Shown here: positions 20,969 to 27,975 of the stretch, piece after piece
How the letters are laid out: the number at the start of each line of letters is the position of its first letter
Numbering within the stretch: the first letter of the stretch is position 1
Source of the DNA: Saccoglossus kowalevskii
Taxonomy: Eukaryota > Hemichordata > Enteropneusta > Harrimaniidae
Reading direction: 5' to 3'
Length of the DNA: 27,975 bases
NCBI RefSeq assembly: GCF_000003605.2
Contig: NW_003141313.1
Coordinates: 279,520-307,494, forward strand
The notes under the pieces: generated by a model
Database searches by the model: none
Told to the model about the DNA's origin: nothing
The model's input: the letters and a program-made list of their open reading frames with translations, nothing else
Position numbers and translations under genes: made by a program

Positions 20969-20976
20969 TTTATATA
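20969..20976 (-). promoter_or_regulatory. TATA box, probable promoter of paralogue C
   Basis: TATATAAA on the minus strand, inside a locally GC-richer stretch and followed at suitable spacing by an exon-like region with a donor site. It is the best core-promoter match seen upstream of paralogue C. Confidence 0.45.
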
Positions 20977-21282
20977 CGGTAGCTAGCACCTCCGTTGAAC
21001 GGAGTGGAAATTTGCATATTTAGTAAGTGTATAAGTATCTCCTTTATGCCTTGGCTACAAATCATGGGGAACAATGAAAAGACACATTCACTTTTTACCC
21101 ACATACGGGTTTTATTATCAGAGAGGGGCGCAACCAGGCGAAACATTCACCTTTCCCCTGCATTCGGAAAATATTTACTTTACTTCTGATAACAAGTTAC
21201 CTAATTGTTAAGCGTCGTATTGTCGCTAAGTAATCGACGATTTGACAAGAAACGACGATATAGTAATGTATAAAATCAGTGA

Positions 21283-21468
21283 TTATTGTCGCAGAGATAG
21301 AAATGCGGTCCTCGAATCATTGAACGCCATCAACGGCGGAATAATGGGTTCTGCAGTGAGCTGTGGCGCTGAGGATGGCGTGTGACAAAGATGGATTGCG
21401 AGGCAGTCATTACGTCCACCCACAGTTCTTCTAGTGAGATAATAACACCTCGCTAATCTTCGGAACAT
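21283..21468 (-). CDS. Small ORF with mitochondrial-type leader, function unknown
   Basis: A 61-codon ORF starting MFRRLARCYYLTRRTVGG, an Arg-rich, acid-free N-terminus typical of mitochondrial presequences, with A at -3 of the ATG. Its base composition is richer in GC than the flanks. The C-terminal part, PPLMAFNDSRTAFLSL, weakly recalls the FND-x-AF-S motif near the N-terminus of animal proline dehydrogenases, but this is from memory and unproven. No donor site precedes the stop, so as it stands this is a short ORF, a decayed first exon or a gene fragment. A DR1-type site lies about 55 bases upstream. Confidence 0.3.
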   Translation of the reverse strand: MFRRLARCYYLTRRTVGGRNDCLAIHLCHTPSSAPQLTAEPIIPPLMAFNDSRTAFLSLRQ

Positions 21469-21521
21469 TGTTTACCCAATGAAGAGAATAAAGTAGGTGT
21501 ATTAATTTATGAAGCAAATTG

Positions 21522-21534
21522 GAACCTTTGACCT
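21522..21534 (-). promoter_or_regulatory. DR1 nuclear-receptor site (HNF4/PPAR-RXR type)
   Basis: On the minus strand AGGTCAAAGGTTC: two AGGTCA-like half sites spaced by one base. It sits just upstream of the small ORF at 21468 and about 550 bp upstream of the paralogue C TATA box. Confidence 0.4.
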
Positions 21535-21540
21535 TTGTCG

Positions 21541-22460
21541 AAAATGGTGTACGAGAGTTGAGCTATAGACGGTGAAAGGTGCCTCTTTGTCTCGATCTTC
21601 TATAGGAACATATACAACCCATAGTGTTACCTCCTATTGCAAAACAATACAAATATATAATAATAATGAATTATTAATCTTAAACGGCTTACAAGAAAAT
21701 ATACAAGTTCTTCAGCACTTTCCACTATTATATTCAAGTTGGTCAGCCTGGGAGCTGAATAGAATTTCCTTCTTAAAAAAAATAGAATGCGATAAATATC
21801 TTCATTTCCTTTATCACAACATACCTTTACATACCCTGTCACACTTATAGTTTCAGCATTCTATCTATTGTAGAGCGTGATGTCATGATGATTATTTATA
21901 TAATTTCCTTTTTATTGTTGTGTTTTACTCAGCCATAGTGCATTACAAATTTTATATCATGGAAGCTTACATCAAAACGCTTTATTTCCTTTTCTTCGCT
22001 GACTTTAAAGAAATTTTTAAAACAACTACAATTTTGTGGTCTTTTTAGACCATAGACGTGATCCTAAATCTTGCAATACTGGTGGACATAGTACATTGAT
22101 TTCAGAATCTTGCCAAAGTGATACAAGTATTTTTTTATTCACTGTACTTTCTGACAGCCTGTGAGCCATATACTAAATCCATAGTTAATTGATGGCATGA
22201 TTATATTTTGCCACATGACATCACCACATTCAACCTTATTGTAACTGTTTACAATATGCTAATATTTTCATTGCTTTTTTTATAAGTTTCCATAAAATGT
22301 GAATGATCCTTCAATGATTTTGAGATGCCTAATTATTCGCTTGTGTTACTTTCTTTAAGTGTCAAATTTCTAACTTCCAAATTCCCCCCCCCCAAATACA
22401 TTATCTGGGTTTTTGATTTATTAAAGCGTTTTGATACACATTATAATTGTAGTGTGAAAG
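21541..22460. other. AT-rich intergenic sequence
   Basis: No gene, repeat or regulatory signal recognised except a short C run near 22385. Confidence 0.5.
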
Positions 22461-22465
22461 CTTTA

Positions 22466-22659
22466 ACGTAGCCTGACGAGGTCGCGTGAGTTGCGCCCTC
22501 CGCGGTGCTCCAAACCCAGCATGATGCCGTTCGGTCGGCGAAGGCCTACTCACGCCTATATGTCAAACTACCCTGAACGTACTTCGGCTGGCTTCCGGTG
22601 TCGTTTCGCGCAGAGGACGCCGGGAGCCCACGAAATAACGTACTGTACTATAAACTCTG
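22466..22659 (+). other. CpG-richer exon-like segment, possible leader exon of the sulfotransferase gene
   Basis: A sharp local rise in GC and CpG within AT-rich DNA, ending at a donor CTCTG|GTAAGA (22660). It could be the untranslated first exon spliced to the acceptor at 23546 (TTTTTTGCAG). An ORF is open through it but resembles nothing known. Confidence 0.35.
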
Positions 22660-22987
22660 GTAAGAAAAAATGATTTTTTCTCATACACTCGAAGACATAT
22701 TATTGAAAATGAGTACTACTGTGAATATAAAAATTGCTTAGTATTATTTATCGTGAAATAAAACGTTGTTTCGATCGCACACACACACCCACATGAGTTC
22801 GTACGTACGTAACATTGATTCAATGTACATTTGTATAATTTATAATTTATAATTTATTATTTCATAAATTATCCATGTTGTCAAAATTTATGCATCTACA
22901 AAACCAGGGCGCGAATTCTGTGTCCACGGTACGTATGACGCATGCGCGTTGGTTTAAAAATAAAAACTGTAGCGTAACGAGCCTGAC

Positions 22988-23051
22988 ATGGCCGAGGTTA
23001 GTTGCAGTTATTACGTCTTCGCCGACGGATTCAAATGTATCGCCGTCAGGT
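22988..23051 (+). CDS. Possible tiny first coding exon
   Basis: ATG in strong context (GACATGG) opens MAEVSCSYYVFADGFKCIAV and reaches a possible donor, CAG|GTTAGG. Without splicing the frame stops soon after. An NRF1-like CGCATGCGCG lies about 50 bases upstream (about 22938-22947). No downstream partner exon was identified; the frame does not lead into the sulfotransferase ORF, which has its own upstream stop. Low confidence. Confidence 0.22.
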
Positions 23052-23760
23052 TAGGTTGGATGATGAGTTGACTTTAAATTGACTTGGTTTTAAACTACAT
23101 TCACTTTATCGAAGAATTCATTTTAATTTTTAATTCGCATATAATTTTATTAACAACCAATAACTGATATCATTGTAGGCATTTCCGTGGTGAAATAAAA
23201 TGGTCTTCACCTTCTATGTTTTTGTTTCTATTATTCGTTTAATATGAACCAGTTCTCAGCTACAGTATCCAATAAATTAATGAATCTCACTAACTTTAAT
23301 GTCATTTAACAAACATTTAATTAATTCGACATTGGCAGTGAAACAAGAGAAAAACTAGGATAACTTTTCTGTTTTTAGGGTTTCACCTCTATTTTACATG
23401 GATAAATATATGTATATATAAATTTGACAGTATGACTAGAAGATTTTTTGTTTTAAAAAAAGTATCAATTAAATATGTAATAATTCTTCCTGTATATTTT
23501 CGTTACAATAGTCTTCAATACATGACTATAACACTTTTTTTTGCAGACAGGGTACAGTGTATTATACCAGCCCTCCCCTACACCCACAAACACGCGACTC
23601 GTCCCTATCCGTGATCGTTCCGCATCGTTGTATAGTGTTCGCATCAATATTACATCGACATTCGTCGTACCAGATGACACGCGTTTCATCGACGGTAACA
23701 GTCATACAGCTGTGACGAAAAATGCAAATTACGAGCCCTCATTTTTTTCAATATTTTGAC

Positions 23761-23829
23761 TCGTATTTATAATCCGGATTGGTTGATGACGTATACAGCC
23801 ACATTATCCGTCCGTCTCCGTAGCGCAAT
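23761..23829 (+). promoter_or_regulatory. Proximal 5' region of the sulfotransferase gene
   Basis: Contains GGATTGG (inverted CCAAT box) and TGACGTAT (CRE-like) followed by a pyrimidine-rich TCCGTCCGTCTCCG just before the ATG. This may be a TATA-less promoter with a very short leader. It could also be 5' UTR of a longer transcript starting near 22466. Confidence 0.35.
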
Positions 23830-24975
23830 ATGTCCTATGTTTTCCGTTATGTGGCGTATCCAAGGCGAGGATTCCGACAAAATAGTTTGATATCCCTACT
23901 GGTTCTTCTGTCGTTATTGGGCTACCTCTACTACACGGCGTCCGTGCGGCTGAAGGAGATAGAGCGCCAGCAAAGAATTATGGCGATGGGCGCTACCGAC
24001 GATGATGAATACGATCACGAGTCAGGAAGAATTGTTGAATGGAAAGCAAAATATGACAGAGATGAGTACGTTTATCAGAAGTTTAACCGCTCGTGCTATA
24101 TGCCAAACATGCCGCCGTATTTACTGAAAACGCCAGTCAAGGAATCCGTGTTGAAACAACGGGGCTGCGAACGAAGACTTCCGAGCGCAATCATCGCTGG
24201 TGTTCGGAAGTGTGGGACGACTCCATTGATGAACTTCCTCCTGCTACATCCATCTATCGTTGGACCAGGTCCCGAGCCGCATTATTTTGATGCGCAGTAC
24301 GACAAAGGTATCGACTGGTACAGGAACCAGATGCCATATTCTGCCCCGCACCAAATCACCATCGAGAAAACACCGACTTACTTCATCCACCCTCACGATG
24401 TACCCCCAAAAATACGCATGGATGTGTCCTTAAATACCAAAATCATACTTATTCTGTGCGACCCTGTCCACCGCCTTGTGTCTGATTACTTGGAATGGAC
24501 GATGAAGCAGCCAAAATTTTCTCTTGGAATGCGACACAAGTTCATCGCGGAGACGTTTGAGAAATCCGTCATAGAAGGCGATCGATTCGGGACGGTCAAC
24601 ATGTTCAATGAGATAGTTGATCTTGGTGTATACGTGAAACATATGATTCGCTGGTTTGAGTATTTTCCCCCGGGACAAATCATGATAATAGATGGGGAAA
24701 CCTTCAAACTCAACCCAGTTCAAGAATTACAGCGACTTGAGGATTTCTTGGGAATCCGCCCTTTTTTTCAGACTGAGCATTTTTACTACGACAGCACCAA
24801 GAACTTCTTTTGTATGGCGTTCCCAGAGAAACGATGCCTGGGTAGCAGCAAAGGTCGAACGCACCCGGATATTAGTGAACGCATACTGAAAACACTGTGT
24901 GAATATTACAGGCCATACGACATCACCCTTTCCAAAATGACAGATATGACATTCTCTTGGCTGGGGAAATGTTAG
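23830..24975 (+). CDS. Heparan sulfate glucosamine 3-O-sulfotransferase-like protein
   Basis: A 381-residue type II Golgi membrane protein encoded by one exon. An in-frame TAG nine bases upstream fixes the start; the ATG has A at -3. Short basic cytoplasmic end, signal anchor about 19-37, stem, then a sulfotransferase domain from about 118. Enzymes of this family move sulfate from PAPS to the 3-O position of glucosamine in heparan sulfate. Seen here: 5'-phosphosulfate loop GVRKCGTT (124-131, usual GVRKGGTR), catalytic-base Glu149 in EPHYFD, EKTPTYF (179-185) with the conserved Lys180, the 3'-phosphate motif as LCDPVHRLVSDY (209-220), the Cys328-Cys336 pair and KGRTHP (341-346). The usual Arg of RDP is Cys210, and the Arg of GGTR is Thr131. 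One sequon, Asn86. It is either a divergent member or one with altered cofactor binding. Confidence 0.9.
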   Translation: MSYVFRYVAYPRRGFRQNSLISLLVLLSLLGYLYYTASVRLKEIERQQRIMAMGATDDDEYDHESGRIVEWKAKYDRDEYVYQKFNRSCYMPNMPPYLLKTPVKESVLKQRGCERRLPSAIIAGVRKCGTTPLMNFLLLHPSIVGPGPEPHYFDAQYDKGIDWYRNQMPYSAPHQITIEKTPTYFIHPHDVPPKIRMDVSLNTKIILILCDPVHRLVSDYLEWTMKQPKFSLGMRHKFIAETFEKSVIEGDRFGTVNMFNEIVDLGVYVKHMIRWFEYFPPGQIMIIDGETFKLNPVQELQRLEDFLGIRPFFQTEHFYYDSTKNFFCMAFPEKRCLGSSKGRTHPDISERILKTLCEYYRPYDITLSKMTDMTFSWLGKC

Positions 24976-25832
24976 CCCACTATACACACATTTTTGGTAA
25001 TGATTTCGTGTTTGTTTTTTGTTTTTTTGTAAAATATGATTATTATAATCAAACACAACACGTGACAACTAGTTTTTATTTCGGTTTATTTTAATTGTTT
25101 GATTGAACTGATGTTTTTACAAACGAATATAAATAATTATTAGATTTGAGGAAAAGTAACTTTTCCGTAATGTATTTTTGAAAAAAATCATTTTGTGACG
25201 TCACAATTTCTTCATTTTGTGTGATTTATAGAATTGATAATTTACTGAACGCTAGTATACCTGACGTAGCGTACGTCATTATTGTATTTGTTATTTGTTG
25301 AATGATTTGGTGAATCGGCAGCTGTTAATTTTACATGTACAATATTTTATTGACGATTGTGCATTATTTAATAACGCTAGTACGCTTCATAAGAGATTAG
25401 AGACGCTGACAGATGGTTTCATCAAACAAAACGATCATTGAATCATGATGACTGCTGATGAAATAGTCACAGAAGTCAATCCCTATGTAAGGGAATTACA
25501 TTTCATGATTAATTTTTAATACTAAGTAAGCGTTTTTTGTTATTTTATTTTCATCGATTGTCTATTCATTTTATTTCTCAGTAATTTTACTCTAAAGAGA
25601 AAGAAAATAATGTCAATAAAGTATTACAATATATTTAATATGAATATTGCGTGTAAGTATTACAGTGAATTTCATGAAGCCATGAATATTGTTATGGAAA
25701 TTTATAATATATTTATTAAAAAAATACCACGGAATACCCTCGGCTTCATTCAAATCTGCGTTAATTGTATATATAATAAATTTGATAACGCCAATGAGTT
25801 TTAATTATTGGCCGACCCGTTAACAATTTCCA
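24976..25832 (+). other. Probable 3' UTR and flank of the sulfotransferase gene
   Basis: AT-rich with no coding signal. AATAAA occurs at 25615-25620 and 25775-25780; either could be the poly(A) signal. Confidence 0.45.
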
Positions 25833-26029
25833 CTAAGTGCGATCTGATTAAAATCCGATGTAGATACTAAAATGTTGTTGGTATTACTTGCCGTTATTAA
25901 GTGTCTCGTATCTCGGTCGCCGGTAAGTAAAACAAAAACATGTATAAATACAATAACAAATATAGAAATTAAAAAAAATAGAGCCGATACGTTGAACTAC
26001 TTCGGGTTTTAATCAGATTGCACCAAGTG
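25833..26029. mobile_element. MITE-like element with 32-bp terminal inverted repeats
   Basis: The left arm (25833-25864) and the reverse complement of the right arm (25998-26029) agree at 27 of 32 positions and share the exact core ATCTGATTAAAA. The whole unit is 197 bp and non-coding. No clear target duplication is seen, so superfamily assignment is open. Confidence 0.75.
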
Positions 26030-26870
26030 ATGTATACGACTTTAAGTTTGAGAATTTTATATTTCACCATTCACCGAGTAAAAACAATCCAGTACTACTG
26101 TTAATGATATCTTATCAGGATATAGAAGAAGACAGTCACGAATCGGGCAGTTTGAAAACATAATTAACCAGATGTAGGTTTTCTCAAAAACACTAGTGTC
26201 TTTGGTTTTCTTCTGAGTCAATCATAACTTCGTAACATCATATCATTAACATCAAAATTATTTTAAAATAATTCAGGGGAAAACAGCATACCTGCCAGTC
26301 GCGATATATGATTGTTCCCCACGTGGTGCCACATATTTGTATCGGGAAATATGACATGTCATTACCATACAAACCAATGATGAAAGAGTCCCAACTTAAT
26401 AAAATGGTCGTCATCACTTAATTTAATATTTGTAACATGTCTGGTGATCCTCATAATTGTTAAGCAACATATGGCCCACAATAAAATTTAATGTAATTTG
26501 ATTTATTTATGGAAGGTATTTATTAGAGGTTTGGCGAAACATAAACCTCTCTTCTAAGGTCTATGGGCGAATAGACGCGATACCTAATACTAGTAGGTAA
26601 TTTCACGGAGGTATGTTTGATAAAAAAATAACAGACAAAGAAACAAAACAAACAACGAACAAAGAAATAAATAATTCAGGCATGGCCAGTTGGCATTTAT
26701 ATGTAAATTCCAAAAAATATTCATATAACATTTATCCAGAAAAACCTTTGCGTTTCATTGAAATCCAACGAAGACACTTACATTGAATATGTCTATCATA
26801 TTCTTTATCTGAATATACCATACTAAAACATTTACAAGGCTCGTCGGCGAGCATAATCTGGTTAAAAAGC
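26030..26870. other. Intergenic sequence
   Basis: No gene recognised. There is a short perfect stem AGAGGTTT/AAACCTCT near 26524-26550 and otherwise nothing specific. Confidence 0.45.
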
Positions 26871-26905
26871 GCCCTCACAGTCGGTGTAATCAAGCTTCAT
26901 TCAAC

Positions 26906-26967
26906 ATGGCGGCGTCCAGGGTATTTCGGTCTGCTGTCTGTTTTCCTGCGACCACTTGGAAAATAAG
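26906..26967 (+). CDS. First coding exon of a probable nuclear-encoded mitochondrial protein (3' partial)
   Basis: ATG in the context CAACATGGCGGC opens MAASRVFRSAVCFPATTWKI and is cut in phase 2 by a donor AATAAG|GTATGA at 26968. The peptide is basic, hydroxylated and acid-free, a typical mitochondrial presequence. ATGGCGGC at the start codon matches the core of the YY1 motif often found at starts of housekeeping and mitochondrial genes. The upstream 60 bases are GC-richer than the surroundings. The remaining exons are not seen up to the window end and probably lie further right. The protein family cannot be told from the leader alone. Confidence 0.5.
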
Positions 26968-27975
26968 GTATGAATAGGTGCTGCGTTGCATGGGGAATGA
27001 TAGTTATCGCATTGCGCAATCACAATATACGTCAAGTCGAATAAAACTGCTGATAGGCATTAATAAGAAAGTCGTGTCGATGACAACACGACACACGTGT
27101 CGAACTCTGCAACCCTATTAAGACCATAGGCGCTTGTCACGTTTATATTGTCAGGAATCAAGTTGTCTGTATCACAGGCAGTCTTTACGTTGCTTGGTTC
27201 ATGAGATAAATCGCCCCTAGAACCAAAATCGTCCTAAGTTATACACTCCTAGAACTAAAGAAATAGTCAAGTAGGAAACCTTCGTCCGTCAAAATAAATA
27301 AATAAATACAATTTTAAAAAAAAAATGTTCCCATCAATCATTACCATTCAAACTCGCAACGAATGACAACAAATTCATTTCTAGTCGATCGATCGATCAA
27401 TCTTTATTTACCTTTGCTTATCTTTATCCTGTATATTTTGGTGAAAATGTCACGAAATCCGACGAGGTAACAACTCTTGGTAGCGGCCATTTTATTAATT
27501 CCTGACACTCATTCCTGACAATGATGTAATCTTGTCAAGCGCAGTTCATATGCGCGTGTGCACAAAATTTGTTGTGATACTTATCATCAGTATTTAACAA
27601 ATTTGTTAAGGTAGGTAGGACGAACCATGCAGCTACATTGTCTGCCTGCCAGTCTTGGATATTGAAATACAAAATGTTGAAAGTCTAAGTACAGAAAGAT
27701 TTGGCAAACTTGATTACTGTGACAATGGAAACATTATTGTCAATACATATGCTGAAAACCGCAACCATATATCACTTGTGCTATGTGAGCTATGTCTAAT
27801 TTAATTGCCAGTATACATTACACATTCAGTGCACAATTTAAATACATAAAACTTTATGTAAAAAAAAAACTTTTTTATAAACTCTTCTATTTATAAAAAT
27901 AATGAAAGTGATAAATTCTTACTGCTTGAGAGGGATATAGCACATGTCTCTGCTAAAGGAGATGTTATCCTGTTA
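26968..27975 (+). other. Probable intron of the gene starting at 26906
   Basis: No convincing second exon is visible. It includes short AATA and GATC runs (about 27295, 27387). The sequence ends at the window edge. Confidence 0.35.

Noticed and set aside
23541-23759. 72-codon ORF upstream of the sulfotransferase
   Set aside because: It spans a probable acceptor, is in a different frame from the main ORF and has no motif; treated as 5' region.
24430-25068. Minus-strand ORFs over the sulfotransferase
   Set aside because: They are antisense to a well-supported coding exon, with no family motifs.
25610-25804. 64-codon plus-strand ORF after the sulfotransferase
   Set aside because: Ile/Asn/Tyr-rich translation of AT-rich 3' flank with no recognisable motif.
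1-27975. tRNA genes
   Set aside because: No convincing A box plus B box pair at tRNA spacing was found by eye on either strand; a covariance-model scan would settle it.

Overview
The window is animal nuclear DNA: AT-rich, with GT-AG introns, decayed LINEs, small inverted-repeat DNA elements, microsatellites and metazoan gene families. It holds three SLC10 (sodium/bile acid cotransporter) genes and a heparan sulfate 3-O-sulfotransferase-like gene. Compact genes, SLC10 duplication and the repeat types suggest a marine invertebrate, perhaps a lophotrochozoan, but the sequence does not fix the phylum.

Layout. (1) 1-1448, plus strand: last two coding exons of SLC10 paralogue A (548-758, 954-1448); its first coding exon lies left of the window and 1-547 is intron. 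(2) 1449-5710: convergent intergenic DNA with an LTR-like GC-richer block, a decayed LINE reverse transcriptase (about 3380-3960) and a 731-bp hAT-type non-autonomous element with an exact 8-bp target duplication (4597-5327). (3) 5711-9209, minus strand: complete SLC10 paralogue B in three coding exons, 492 aa. (4) 9210-13317: intergenic or 5' leader DNA with a possible untranslated exon of B, a near-perfect hairpin, a G13 tract, a GGCT array and a 32-bp minisatellite. (5) 13318-18294, minus strand: complete SLC10 paralogue C, 785 aa, with a LINE fragment and a pentanucleotide array in its second intron; a TATA box and probable leader exon lie near 20734-20976. (6) 20977-22460: mostly featureless apart from a minus-strand ORF with a mitochondrial-type leader and a DR1 site. 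(7) 22466-24975, plus strand: CpG-richer 5' region and the single-exon sulfotransferase coding sequence (23830-24975). (8) 24976-27975: 3' flank, an inverted-repeat element (25833-26029), and at 26906 the short first coding exon of a probable mitochondrial protein that runs off the right edge.

How the genes relate. The three SLC10 genes share two intron positions and phases and the core transport motifs, so they are local duplicates. They differ mainly in the cytoplasmic tail (about 48, 180 and 464 residues). The tails carry conserved short motifs: GIQTG in A and B, DNPAL in B and C, and PDZ-ligand-like ends in B and C. This suggests paralogues that transport by the same mechanism but are sorted or scaffolded differently. 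The sulfotransferase is a separate Golgi-type enzyme with unusual substitutions in its PAPS-binding motifs. I found no wholly new system; the best leads are the tail motifs, the altered sulfotransferase site, and short first exons missed by simple ORF calling.
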